Assembly: GCA_900771805.1 (NCBI GenBank)
Contig: CAAGPL010000045.1
Location: forward strand, 1 to 64,000
From: Bacilli bacterium
Lineage (GTDB): Bacteria; Bacillota_I; Bacilli_A; RF39; UBA660
Direction of reading: 5' to 3'
Length of the DNA: 64,000 nt
The notes under the pieces were generated by a model. That model was not told where the DNA came from and did no database searches. It worked only from the letters and a program-made list of their open reading frames with translations. This document shows, piece after piece, positions 1 through 8,212 of this stretch; within the stretch, counting starts at the first letter, position 1, and each line of letters begins with the position of its first letter. The position numbers and the translations under genes were made by a program.

Positions 1-186
1 ATCATATAAATAATCATGCCAAAAAAGAGAATCCATTTCCTTTGTTGCATCAAAGACGTCTTTACTATCATATCCACTTGGATTTGCAATATTCTTATTA
101 TATTTTATAAAAAATTTACTACCAAATTCTAATTGCCATTTTTCAAAATCTGTTAAAACACCATCTATGTCTATACCTATTCTCAT
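1..186 (-). CDS. HAD-superfamily phosphatase, N-terminal part (runs off left edge)
   Basis: The first 62 codons of a gene read leftward off the window; the start is the ATG at 186. The protein opens with MRIGIDIDGVLTD, which is HAD motif I (DxDG, nucleophile Asp followed by the general acid Asp). The following residues resemble the 5'-nucleotidase/NagD-like HAD branch, including a Trp-containing cap segment (LFWHDYL). From the family it should be a Mg-dependent cytosolic phosphatase; the substrate cannot be told from this fragment. It begins 10 bases after the stop of the glutamine amidotransferase gene, so the two are probably co-transcribed. Confidence 0.75.
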   Translation of the reverse strand, partial: MRIGIDIDGVLTDFEKWQLEFGSKFFIKYNKNIANPSGYDSKDVFDATKEMDSLFWHDYLYD

Positions 187-196
187 AAATTTTCAC

Positions 197-853
197 CTAC
201 TTTTTATTTATTAATTTTATAAATTCTTTAAAGAATTTTATATTATCTAATTTTTCTGGATGATATTGAACACCAATTATATTACCATCTTCTATAGCTT
301 CTATTATCCCATCTTCACTAACTGCTGTCACTTTAAAATTTGATGCCAAATTCCTTATTGCTTGTCTATGATATGAATTAACTTCAATTACCTCTTGTTT
401 ATATACATTATTTAGAAAAGAATTTGAAGAAATCTTAATATTATGTGTACTTCCATCATATAATTTGTGATTTAAAATATTTTGATTTAAATCTCCACCA
501 AAATATACATTTAAAGTTTGAAGTCCACCACATATTCCCAAAATAGGTTTATTGTATTTTACAAACAAATCTATTACTTTTTTATCTAATTTATATTCAT
601 CATATTTATATTTTTTCCCTGGAAATGGAATATCATTATAATATTTTGGATCTACACCTATAGCACTTCCAGGTAATATTAATGCATCACATATATTAGC
701 TATTTCTTCTAAATTATTTTCTGATATTATTGGAATTATTAAAACACCTAATTCATCAAATATTTTTTTATATGCTTCATCTAATATATATCTTATATTA
801 AATGGATAATCATCTTTATAATTCTCCATTCTACAAATAATTGCTACTTTCAA
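197..853 (-). CDS. Class I glutamine amidotransferase-like protein (peptidase C26, PuuD-like)
   Basis: A 218-residue protein of the gamma-glutamyl-GABA hydrolase/PuuD group of class I glutamine amidotransferases. The nucleophile elbow is PILGICGGLQ with Cys108. The His and Glu of the triad are in GVQYHPEK (His198, Glu200), and the family signature VNSYHRQ lies near residues 159-165. The start is a TTG at 851-853, chosen because GAGGTG lies five bases upstream and the N-terminus MKVAIICR matches family length. Known members hydrolyse gamma-glutamyl amides or glutamine in the cytosol; the substrate here is unknown. It is followed at once by a HAD phosphatase, suggesting a small salvage or catabolic operon. 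A TATAAT-like -10 lies at 895-900. Confidence 0.85.
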   Translation of the reverse strand: MKVAIICRMENYKDDYPFNIRYILDEAYKKIFDELGVLIIPIISENNLEEIANICDALILPGSAIGVDPKYYNDIPFPGKKYKYDEYKLDKKVIDLFVKYNKPILGICGGLQTLNVYFGGDLNQNILNHKLYDGSTHNIKISSNSFLNNVYKQEVIEVNSYHRQAIRNLASNFKVTAVSEDGIIEAIEDGNIIGVQYHPEKLDNIKFFKEFIKLINKK

Positions 854-943
854 ATTTTCACCTCAAATTAATACTTTTGTATTTAACTATACTAATTATA
901 GCATAAAAACATCTTTTTTTATTAAATATGTAAAACCTTTATA

Positions 944-1852
944 TTACAATTCAAAATCATCATTTTCATTTTTTGATTCTTTTTCTTTTGAATAATCATA
1001 ATTATCTTTTATATCTTTAATTTCCTTATCATTTATAATTCCATGAGTATATAAATAAACTGAGAAATCATAATATTTATCTTTTGCTTTTTTATTAAAC
1101 ATTCTATCTTTTAAAAATTTAATAAGTCTATCAAATAATTTTTGTAAATTTTCTAATGAAGTTTTCAATAAACTATTTTCTGTTTTTATTTCATTTATTT
1201 CATCAACTTTTTTCTTTACATTATTATCAGCGTTTTTACTCTTAACTCTAAACTATTATTATTTTCAGTTAGTATTTCTATTCTTTCACGATTATATTTA
1301 AGTTCTTCATCAACATTAGTTAATGTTATAGATAATTCTTGTATATTTTGATATTCGTTATTTGTTTTATCTACTTTATCAATAAAGTTAATTATTTTAT
1401 CTTTATCTTCTTGTTTTAAAATATATTTATCTTTTAATGTTAGTGTAGTCTTTAAATCTTTTACTAGATTTTTAACATCTTTTGTAGTTTCTTTTAGTTC
1501 TAATAATTTTTTATTTGATTGTTCTATCTTTTGTTGATTCTTTTCTAGTTGTTGTTTCATTAATGTATAGTTATCCATATCACTTACATTTATATCTATA
1601 TTTCTACCTTTTAATTTAGGTTTTAAGGTATCATTTAAGTTATATTCTTTATTAAAATATTCCATACAAATAACTCTCATTTTCTTTTGTAAATTAGATA
1701 ATGATTCTTTTGTAAAAACATCACTTTTACCAACTTGTTTTTTATAAACTTCTGACATTTTCTTTTTAAAATCTGCATCTTTGGTATCTCAGTATTCTTT
1801 ATCTCCAAGTTCTATAATAATTTCACAAGCAAATTCTTTCTATGATTTTTTT
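944..1852 (-). pseudogene. Decayed Pre/MobV-type plasmid mobilisation relaxase, C-terminal part
   Basis: Three pieces of one coiled-coil C-terminus lie in order. Upstream is a short stretch reading EFACEIIIELGDKEY, then an in-frame TGA (about 1790). Next comes a 180-residue segment (1216-1758) with MSEVYKKQVGKSDVF and a long Lys/Glu coiled coil. Then, after a one-base slip in a run of five A near 1228, the reading frame continues as KNADNNVKKKVDEINEIK into the 74-residue tail at 944-1168. The MSEVYKKQ segment and the coiled-coil tail are typical of Pre/Mob plasmid recombination enzymes. The N-terminal relaxase domain with its catalytic Tyr/His residues is missing. Two lesions plus the truncation make this a relic of a mobile plasmid or mobilisable element next to the tmRNA gene. 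Confidence 0.65.
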
Positions 1853-1857
1853 CAAAA

Positions 1858-1888
1858 ACAAAAAAATCAATCTTTTCTGATTGATTCA
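1858..1888 (-). terminator. Rho-independent terminator of the tmRNA gene
   Basis: The arms AATCAATC (1865-1872) and GATTGATT (1879-1886) form a perfect 8-bp stem with a 6-base loop. On the minus strand it is followed by a T run. It lies about 40 bases past the tmRNA 3' end, as expected for its terminator. Confidence 0.8.
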
Positions 1889-1898
1889 TATATTTAAA

Positions 1899-1915
1899 GT
1901 TCGAATAATTCGAAC
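1899..1915. repeat. Inverted repeat GTTCGAA-TAA-TTCGAAC beside the tmRNA 3' end
   Basis: Two perfect 7-base arms surround a 3-base centre. The GTTCGAA arm looks like a tRNA T-loop (consensus GTTCGAAT). The site sits between the tmRNA CCA end (1927) and its terminator. It could be a recombinase or processing site, or scar material from the element that brought the Mob gene; function is unknown. Confidence 0.4.
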
Positions 1916-1926
1916 AGATTCGCCAA

Positions 1927-2290
1927 TGGTGGAGCTGACGAGATTTGAACTCGTGTCCGATAAATAATACTCTATGGTATCTACAAGTTTAGTTAGTAAT
2001 TAAATTTAATTAAATGATAAAGGTAACTAACATACCCATCAAATAACGAGTTTAGTAAAATTCTTTATCTTATCCTAAACAAATAAGATAATATAACTCA
2101 CTAAAATGAGCCTCTTAAAAAGTCCGTGAGTAAAACTTTAAAAGAAGCGCTTCCTCTATTAGAGACTAGGCAGCGCAAGCTGCGAAAGCATAATTATTAT
2201 TGTTGTTATTTATTTTTTGTTTGTACTTAAGGAGTACCTTCCACTTGCAACCATAACCTCATACTTACCGTCGAAACCAATAACAGCCCC
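1927..2290 (-). ncRNA. ssrA: Transfer-messenger RNA (tmRNA)
   Basis: The minus strand begins GGGGCTGTTATTGG at 2290 and ends in a tRNA-like acceptor and T-arm finishing AGCTCCACCA at 1927, the hallmark ends of tmRNA, about 364 nt in total. The 3' T-arm contains GTTCAAAT within the GAGTTC...CTCGTCAGCTCC context. The internal tag frame reads ...KQKI, then six Asn codons, then YAFAACAA and a TAG at 2166-2168 that lies in a GC-rich helix (arms GCGCTGCC and GGAAGCGC). tmRNA with SmpB rescues stalled ribosomes and appends a degradation tag. smpB is 1.9 kb away at 4146-4592. The resume codon could not be fixed by eye. Confidence 0.95.
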
Positions 2291-2315
2291 ATTCATATAA
2301 CAACATATGTATTAT

Positions 2316-2344
2316 ATCATAAATTATTGTTTTTTAATTGTCAA
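2316..2344 (-). promoter_or_regulatory. Promoter of ssrA
   Basis: On the minus strand the -35 box TTGACA (2339-2344) and the -10 box TATGAT (2316-2321) are separated by exactly 17 bases. The predicted start lies about 20 nt upstream of the mature tmRNA 5' end at 2290, leaving a short leader for RNase P removal. The -35 overlaps that of the divergent promoter. Confidence 0.7.
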
Positions 2345-2366
2345 ATTATATCATTTTATGTATAAT
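2338..2366 (+). promoter_or_regulatory. Divergent promoter of the phosphodiester glycosidase gene
   Basis: On the plus strand the -35 box TTGTCA (2338-2343) and the -10 box TATAAT (2361-2366) are 17 bases apart. The -35 shares five bases with the ssrA -35 on the other strand because TTGTCAA reads TTGACAA in reverse. Initiation about 7 bases past the -10 would give a very short leader before the ATG at 2384. Confidence 0.6.
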
Positions 2367-2383
2367 TATTCTAGGTGAATTAT

Positions 2384-3706
2384 ATGAATTATAGTGATAA
2401 AACAGAAGTATTAAATTTAGATGAAATTAAATTCAAAAAGAAAGATAAAAAGAAAATATTTTTTAGAATAATACCAATTATTATGATACCATTTTTGGTT
2501 GTTTTAACAATTATTTCAATTCATTCAAAAAAACTTATCATAGTACCAATAAATTATATTATTTATATACTATTATCTTTATTTATATATTTACTATTAA
2601 TTGGTTTCTTTTTAGTAAAGAAAAATAAAACAAATAAAAGTAAAAAACAAAAAATAATTAGTGTAGTAACAAAAGTGGTAGCAACAATTTATATATTAGG
2701 TTGCTCTTCGTTTTTATTCTTATTATATGGACCTTATGATAACTTTAGAACATGGCTTATTTCAACTGCTATGTCAACAATGAATCATCAATATCTTTGC
2801 AAATGGTTTTATAATGATAAAGAAATTGATAAGGTAATAAATAGTAATTATATAGTAGAAGTAAACGAGGAAACTGATACTGATTTAATAGATATGAAAA
2901 CAGAAAAATATGATAATGAATATGAAGAGAAAATACTTAAAAGAAATAAAGATGATAAATATAAAATAATAGAACTAGAAGTTAATGGACAAAAAGCTTA
3001 CTTAGCAGCCATATATGATCCAGCATTAGTTAAAGTTGCTGTTACTAAGAACTTAGGAAGACAAGGACAATATGTTACTAAAATGGCTGAAGATAATAAT
3101 GCATTACTTGCAGTTAATGGTGGTGGTTTTTATGATCCTGGAAATAATAGCACAGGAGGCATGCCAACTGGTGTAACTATATCTAATGGAAAAATAATAA
3201 CTGATAATAATTATAGTTCATACACTCAATCTGGCGGTTTAATTGGTATGACAAATGATAATAAATTAGTATTGATAAAAGGTGCAACAGCAAGAAAAGC
3301 TTTAAATATGGGAGTTAGAGATGGAGTATCATGGGGGCCATTTTTAATCATCAATGGAAAAAAATCATTTATAAAAGGTAACGGCGGATGGGGATATGCT
3401 GCTAGAACTGCAATAGGTCAAAGAAGTGATGGAATCATTCTTTTACTAGTTGTAAATAGTAATTCATCAAGAACAAAAGGAGCTGATATGGTTGATCTAA
3501 CCAATATCATGTATAATTATGGTGCTATAAATGCTGCTAATTTAGATGGTGGAACTTCAACTGTAATGGTACTACCTAATAAAGAATCTTTAAAATATAT
3601 AAGTTCTTGTGATAAAGCTTATTGTTATATAAATGATCCTATAGATTCATTATTAAGACACAGAACAAGAGGTATTGCAACATCAATAATAGTTGCAGAT
3701 AAATAA
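2384..3706 (+). CDS. Membrane-anchored phosphodiester glycosidase (NAGPA/DUF2233 family)
   Basis: About 440 residues. The N-terminal third has three hydrophobic segments (for example IIPIIMIPFLVVLTIISI) that anchor it in the membrane. The rest is a NAGPA-type phosphodiester glycosidase domain carrying LLAVNGGGFYDPG and the terminal NLDGGTSTVMV signature. In Bacillus, relatives act on cell-surface glycans or teichoic-acid-linked sugars; the substrate here is not known. The ATG at 2384 is preferred over the in-frame GTG at 2375 because AGGTGA (2373-2378) sits at normal ribosome-binding distance from it. It is monocistronic, ending in a hairpin terminator. Confidence 0.85.
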   Translation: MNYSDKTEVLNLDEIKFKKKDKKKIFFRIIPIIMIPFLVVLTIISIHSKKLIIVPINYIIYILLSLFIYLLLIGFFLVKKNKTNKSKKQKIISVVTKVVATIYILGCSSFLFLLYGPYDNFRTWLISTAMSTMNHQYLCKWFYNDKEIDKVINSNYIVEVNEETDTDLIDMKTEKYDNEYEEKILKRNKDDKYKIIELEVNGQKAYLAAIYDPALVKVAVTKNLGRQGQYVTKMAEDNNALLAVNGGGFYDPGNNSTGGMPTGVTISNGKIITDNNYSSYTQSGGLIGMTNDNKLVLIKGATARKALNMGVRDGVSWGPFLIINGKKSFIKGNGGWGYAARTAIGQRSDGIILLLVVNSNSSRTKGADMVDLTNIMYNYGAINAANLDGGTSTVMVLPNKESLKYISSCDKAYCYINDPIDSLLRHRTRGIATSIIVADK

Positions 3707-3707
3707 A

Positions 3708-3735
3708 AAATTCCAAGTAATTTGGAATTTTTTTA
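3708..3735. terminator. Bidirectional hairpin terminator
   Basis: Arms AAATTCCAA and TTGGAATTT with a short loop are flanked by A and T runs, so it can stop transcription from the glycosidase gene (+) and from the convergent 3733-4125 gene (-). Confidence 0.8.
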
Positions 3736-4125
3736 TTTCTTAGTTTTTACATTAGATTTATACTCTTCTAAAATTACATCTAAATCTTTATATCTAATTT
3801 CTTTTTCATGACATTTTATAGGTTTTTCTAGCAGAGCATAAACTGAGCTACTCAAATCACATTGTTCTTCTACAACTAGATACTCACTATTGTCATAAAC
3901 GTCAACTGCAGGACGGAAATAACGTTCTCTTCTAACAATAGTATAAATTGCAGGATTAAATACTTTGGGTGCTAGTTGTCGTTTTACTAAATTATCAGGA
4001 AGGAATTCAGTTTTCTGAAGTTCAAGTACAACTAGTTGAGCTATATATAAATTATCAGAAGATATTTTTTGATTTTTAAGTTCTTTTTCTTCTTTTCTTT
4101 TTCTTCTTTTATCTAAGTATTTCAA
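3733..4125 (-). CDS. Hypothetical protein, 130 aa
   Basis: Not recognised. The protein is highly charged, with a basic N-terminus (KYLDKRRKRKEEKELK) and no signal peptide or membrane segment, so it is probably cytosolic. A central block, RRERYFRPAVDVYDNSEYLVVEEQ (around residues 65-88, shown with its key aromatic and acidic residues), looks structured. It follows smpB by 20 bases in the same orientation, with GGAGG before its ATG, so it is the last gene of the rnr-capA-smpB transcription unit. It may be lineage-specific; no function is claimed. Confidence 0.6.
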   Translation of the reverse strand: MKYLDKRRKRKEEKELKNQKISSDNLYIAQLVVLELQKTEFLPDNLVKRQLAPKVFNPAIYTIVRRERYFRPAVDVYDNSEYLVVEEQCDLSSSVYALLEKPIKCHEKEIRYKDLDVILEEYKSNVKTKK

Positions 4126-4145
4126 TGTAATAACCTCCTATATAT

Positions 4146-4592
4146 TTATTTATTAAATAACGAAATTGTTTTTTGAGTATCTCTTTTTATATCTTTTTCT
4201 TTCAAGCTTTGTCTTTTATCATAAAGCTTTTTACCTTTTGCTATACCAAGTAATATTTTAGCTCTACCATCTTTTAAATATAATTTAACAGGAACCAGTG
4301 AATATCCTTCTTTTTCTACCTTATCCCTTATTTTATATATTTCTTTTTTATGAAGTAAAAGCTTTCTTTCTCTTCTTTCGTCATGATTAAAACGGTTTCC
4401 TTCTTCATATGTTGAAATAAACATATTAGTTAAGAAAACTTCACCATTTTTAACCCTAGCATAGCTATCTTTTAAATTACAGCTTCCTTTTCTAATAGAT
4501 TTTATCTCAGTACCAGTTAAAACAATTCCACATTCATAAGTATCTTCTATAAAATAATCAAAAGAAGCTTTTTTATTTTTTATTTCTATCAT
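4146..4592 (-). CDS. smpB: SsrA-binding protein SmpB
   Basis: A full-length 148-residue SmpB. It shows the OB-fold signatures [18 protein letters not shown] near the N-terminus, [16 protein letters not shown], and the C-terminal [16 protein letters not shown] tail that enters the mRNA channel. It binds the tRNA-like domain of tmRNA and is required for trans-translation. The ssrA gene lies 1.9 kb away in the same orientation, and the usual partner rnr (RNase R) is two genes upstream. Its start codon overlaps the end of the capA-like gene by one base, so translation is coupled. Confidence 0.97.
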   Translation of the reverse strand: MIEIKNKKASFDYFIEDTYECGIVLTGTEIKSIRKGSCNLKDSYARVKNGEVFLTNMFISTYEEGNRFNHDERRERKLLLHKKEIYKIRDKVEKEGYSLVPVKLYLKDGRAKILLGIAKGKKLYDKRQSLKEKDIKRDTQKTISLFNK

Positions 4593-5749
4593 TATTCTAC
4601 CTCTACTATATTTCCATATCTGGTTAAAACACTTTTATACTTATTATAGTATGTTTCATAATTATTTAGAAGACTATTATTTAATTTTGTATAGGGATAT
4701 ACTTTAAAATTATGACTACCCTTAAAATAAGTATACAAAAGATTAGCTTTAATATTATTAAAAGTTATTTTTCCATTTAAATCTTTATTTATATTTAATG
4801 TAATAAGCGTTCCTGTTTGTTTATCAGGAGTATCTTGTGCCGAGATAAAATTACCTAGTGCATAAAATACTAATGTATCATTAATCATTTCTACTGGTTG
4901 AATACTATGTGCATGATTTCCTATTATAAGATTAACTCCCATTTTAGATAATTCTTCTGCAACCTGTTTTTGATTACTATTAGGATTTGTTGTATACTCT
5001 TCACCCCAGTGCATAGAAACAATAATAAAATCCACCTTATCTTTTATGATATCAATATCATTTTTAGCTTTTTCCTTAGAATAAATGTTAGTTAGATATT
5101 CCTTTCCACTAGGTGGTAAAAGTCCATTTGTAACAGTTGTATAAGCTAAAAAAGCGTACTTTATGCCATTTTTTTCTTCTATTTTAATATTATTTTCTCT
5201 ATCTTCATCTGATAAAGCTTGTCCTGTATAATAAACTCCTGATTTAGTTTTCCAATAATTTACTGAATTTATTACTCCTTTTTCTCCTTTATCCATGGTA
5301 TGATTATTAGCTAAACTAACTAAATTAAAGCCTAAATTAACCATTGTATCTCCTATTTCTTCAGGAGAATTAAATCTCGGATATGCTGAAAGTCCTAAAG
5401 ATTTACCACCTATTATACTCTCTTGATTATAAAAAGCTAAATCATGTCCTTTAATTAAAGGAGAAACCTCATCAAACATACTGTCAAAAGAATATGTTCC
5501 ATCACTATTTAAGGCATCAGTATAAACAAATCTATGAATTAAGCAATCACCTACCATAACCATAGAAAGTCTATTTGACTCTTTATTAGATTCAGTACTT
5601 TTTTTTGTTACCTTTTGTTTTTTATTAGTCTTTTTATTAGTTATATCATTTTTTTCATAAATGAAAAACCCCAAAAATATTATTATTGATAATAATATTA
5701 TATAAATTAAAACCTTAACCCACTTTTTTAACTTTCTCTTGCTCTTCAT
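4592..5749 (-). CDS. CapA-family metallophosphatase-like protein, membrane anchored
   Basis: 385 residues. One N-terminal membrane segment ([20 protein letters not shown]) precedes a Lys/Thr-rich linker and a CapA/PgsA-type calcineurin-like domain. Metal-site motifs are visible: MVGDCLIHR (about residue 63), [18 protein letters not shown] and [11 protein letters not shown]. CapA proteins are extracellular and associated with poly-gamma-glutamate or capsule synthesis, but there are no capB/C genes nearby, so only the fold is claimed. The gene overlaps the 3' end of rnr by 35 bases and touches smpB by one base. It is therefore embedded in the rnr-smpB unit, where other Bacilli normally have nothing or only short genes. 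Confidence 0.85.
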   Translation of the reverse strand: MKSKRKLKKWVKVLIYIILLSIIIFLGFFIYEKNDITNKKTNKKQKVTKKSTESNKESNRLSMVMVGDCLIHRFVYTDALNSDGTYSFDSMFDEVSPLIKGHDLAFYNQESIIGGKSLGLSAYPRFNSPEEIGDTMVNLGFNLVSLANNHTMDKGEKGVINSVNYWKTKSGVYYTGQALSDEDRENNIKIEEKNGIKYAFLAYTTVTNGLLPPSGKEYLTNIYSKEKAKNDIDIIKDKVDFIIVSMHWGEEYTTNPNSNQKQVAEELSKMGVNLIIGNHAHSIQPVEMINDTLVFYALGNFISAQDTPDKQTGTLITLNINKDLNGKITFNNIKANLLYTYFKGSHNFKVYPYTKLNNSLLNNYETYYNKYKSVLTRYGNIVEVE

Positions 5750-7856
5750 CTTTTACTTCTTCCTTTTTTATTTCAAAATCTATAAAAGCTTCCTCTTTAG
5801 ATGCACTTTTACAAATTACCGTTACTGTATCTCCAATTCTATATCTTCTTTTTGTCTTTTGGCCTACCAAAGACATTGTTCTTTCATCATAATTATAATA
5901 ATCACCTTTAATATCAGTTATATGAACTAAACCCTCTATCATATTAGGTAGTTCAACAAACATACCAAATGAAGTAACACCACTTATCATACCAGTAAAT
6001 TCTTCTCCAATATGATCCATCATGTACTCAGCCATCTTCATATCTTCAACTTCTCTTTCACATTCTATTGCATCTCTTTCTTTTAATGATGAATGTTCTG
6101 CAAGTTGTGGCAAATACTCTCTAAAGTAATCAGTCGTTTTTTTAGATTCGTCATTATTATATAAATATGTTCTTAAAAGACGATGCACGGTTGTATCTGG
6201 AAATCTTCTAATTGGTGAAGTAAAGTGGGTATATATTTTACTAGCAAGTCCAAAGTGACCTATATTGTCTGTTTGATATACAGCCTTTTGCATTGCACGA
6301 AGCATAAGTGATGCTAATATTTTATATTCTTTTTTATCTTTTAACTGACTTAATACATTTTCTATTGAAGATGGATACTTAATGTTTACCTTGCCTGTTA
6401 TTTTATAACCTAAAGAACTTACGAAATCCAAAAAGTCATTTACTTTTTCTTCTTTTGGAGTTCCGTGAACACGGTATATAAATGGTAAATCCATATAGAA
6501 TATATGTGATGCAACCGTTTCATTAGCTGCTATCATAAAGTCTTCTATCATTTTTTCACCAGTTGCACGTTCTCTTAAAACTACATCTACTGGCTTTCCA
6601 GTATCATCTGAAATTATTTTAGCTTCATCAGTATCAAAATCAATTGCACCACGCGCTTTCCTATTATGTCTTATAATGTCTGCTAATTCTTTCATTAGTG
6701 ATAAATCATTTGTAAAAGGAGCATATCCATCTTCTACAATACCTTCATCTAACCATTTATTAACTTTTTTATAAGTCATTTGAATCCTTGATTTAATAAC
6801 ACTTTCAAATATTTCATGAGAAACAACATTTCCCTTGTTATCTATTTCCATTACGCAACTTTGCGCTAAACGTTCTACTCCAGGATTAAGTGAACATATA
6901 CCATTAGATAATTTATGAGGTAGCATAGGTATTACCCTATCTACTAAATAAACACTAGTTCCTCTTTCATATGCTTCATCATATAGATGAGTACCTGGTT
7001 TAACATAATATGAAACATCTGCTATATGAACACCTAACTCGTAATTTCCATTAGCAAGTTTTTTAATTGAAATAGCATCATCTATATCCTTTGTATCATC
7101 ACCATCTATTGTAAATATTGTAACGTCAGTTAAATTTCGTCTTCCCTTTTTATCATCGTCGCTTACAGAATCTGGTATATCCTTTAATTCTTCTAAAACT
7201 TCATCAGGAAATTTAGGAGAAAACATATGTTTATAAACAATTGCCTCAACATCAACACCAACATCATTTTTATGGCCTATAATATTTGTTATCTCTGCTA
7301 AAACAGTATTTCTATCAAGTTCTTTAACAACGTTTGCAACAACGATATGACCTTCTACACAGTCTTTTGTACTTTCCTTAGTTAAAACTATTTTTTGTTT
7401 AAACTTCTTATCATTTGGGATAATTGTCGGAATATCATTTATAAACTTAAATTCACCTACTATTGGTCCATAATTTCTAGATGCTATTCTAAGTACTCGC
7501 CCCTCTTTTTTAGAACCAGTATTTTTATTAGTAATTTCTACAATTACCACATCACCATCTATCGCACCATTTAAATGTTTGGCATCAACGTGAATATCAT
7601 CTTCACCTTCCATTAATACAAAACCAAAACCTTTATCCGAAATAGAAATCTTCCCCTTTTTTAAGTGACTATATTTAAATGCCATATATTTATCCTTATT
7701 TGTATGATATATTGTTAGATTACTTTCTAGTTCATTTAGTACTTTTAACATTTCTTCTACTTCCTCAGTAGTATTTAAACCTAATATATCTTTAAGTTCG
7801 ATAGCAGTATATGCTCTATCTTCCTCTTCTAAAATATTTAGTATTCTGTCTTTCAT
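5715..7856 (-). CDS. rnr: Ribonuclease R
   Basis: A 3'-5' exoribonuclease of the RNB family, about 713 residues. Order: N-terminal winged-helix and cold-shock domains (KGKISISDKGFGFVLMEG), the RNB catalytic domain with DGDDTKDIDDAIS (acidic metal ligands) and HFTSPIRRFPD, and a C-terminal S1 domain (GMISGVTSFGMFVELPN) with a Lys/Glu tail. It degrades structured RNA and clears mRNAs during trans-translation, matching the smpB/ssrA neighbourhood. The ATG at 7856 is chosen over the GTG three codons upstream because AGGTGA lies six bases before it. A hairpin separates it from secG, so it likely has its own promoter (TATAAT at 7882-7887 on the minus strand). Confidence 0.95.
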   Translation of the reverse strand: MKDRILNILEEEDRAYTAIELKDILGLNTTEEVEEMLKVLNELESNLTIYHTNKDKYMAFKYSHLKKGKISISDKGFGFVLMEGEDDIHVDAKHLNGAIDGDVVIVEITNKNTGSKKEGRVLRIASRNYGPIVGEFKFINDIPTIIPNDKKFKQKIVLTKESTKDCVEGHIVVANVVKELDRNTVLAEITNIIGHKNDVGVDVEAIVYKHMFSPKFPDEVLEELKDIPDSVSDDDKKGRRNLTDVTIFTIDGDDTKDIDDAISIKKLANGNYELGVHIADVSYYVKPGTHLYDEAYERGTSVYLVDRVIPMLPHKLSNGICSLNPGVERLAQSCVMEIDNKGNVVSHEIFESVIKSRIQMTYKKVNKWLDEGIVEDGYAPFTNDLSLMKELADIIRHNRKARGAIDFDTDEAKIISDDTGKPVDVVLRERATGEKMIEDFMIAANETVASHIFYMDLPFIYRVHGTPKEEKVNDFLDFVSSLGYKITGKVNIKYPSSIENVLSQLKDKKEYKILASLMLRAMQKAVYQTDNIGHFGLASKIYTHFTSPIRRFPDTTVHRLLRTYLYNNDESKKTTDYFREYLPQLAEHSSLKERDAIECEREVEDMKMAEYMMDHIGEEFTGMISGVTSFGMFVELPNMIEGLVHITDIKGDYYNYDERTMSLVGQKTKRRYRIGDTVTVICKSASKEEAFIDFEIKKEEVKDEEQEKVKKVG

Positions 7857-7891
7857 AAGATTCACCTATCTTTCTATATATATTATAAAAC

Positions 7892-7921
7892 AAAAAAAGA
7901 CTATTAATAAAGTCTTTTTTA
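7892..7921 (-). terminator. Terminator between secG and rnr
   Basis: Arms AAAAGACT and AGTCTTTT around a 7-base loop, with a T run on either side. It lies just after the secG stop and should end or attenuate the secG transcript before rnr. Confidence 0.65.
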
Positions 7922-7923
7922 TA

Positions 7924-8133
7924 TTACATGTCTATTATTATACATAATAAGAAAAATATAATTCCTAAGACATAAGTTAAACGTGTAATAAGTAATTCTC
8001 CACCACGTTCTTTTCTATTCATAAATAAGTCAGCATTTCCACCAGTTATTATATTTCCTGATTCTGCCTTCTCACTTTGTAAAAGAACTATAATAATAAG
8101 TAAAATAGACACAACCATTAAAAATGTAAGCAT
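7924..8133 (-). CDS. secG: Preprotein translocase subunit SecG
   Basis: 69 residues with two membrane helices (LTFLMVVSILLIIIVLLQ and the C-terminal VLGIIFFLLCIIID) around a cytosolic loop containing QSEKAESGNIITGG, the typical SecG pattern. It is the auxiliary subunit of the SecYEG export channel. Its place directly upstream of rnr and smpB matches the secG-rnr-smpB-ssrA order common in Firmicutes. AGGAGG precedes the ATG. Confidence 0.92.
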   Translation of the reverse strand: MLTFLMVVSILLIIIVLLQSEKAESGNIITGGNADLFMNRKERGGELLITRLTYVLGIIFFLLCIIIDM

Positions 8134-8212
8134 AACTATTCCTCCTAGCTACTACTTATTTTATCATATTATAATATGTATTTCAACAAAGAAATAGTAA
8201 TTAATATATGAA

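Noticed and set aside
944..1850. Use of a Mycoplasma-type genetic code (TGA = Trp), suggested by the in-frame TGA in the Mob gene
   Set aside because: Intact genes use TGG for Trp throughout, and TGA is used as a stop in sigH, yabP and the phosphodiesterase gene. The Mob gene is also frameshifted, so ordinary decay explains the TGA.
1899..1915. The GTTCGAA inverted repeat as a proven integration site
   Set aside because: No second copy was seen at the other side of the Mob relic within the window, so it is recorded only as a repeat.
5739..5930. Plus-strand frames inside rnr, eno, tuf, fusA, rpoBC and the surface-protein genes
   Set aside because: They are low-complexity antisense shadows of well-supported genes without ribosome-binding sites.
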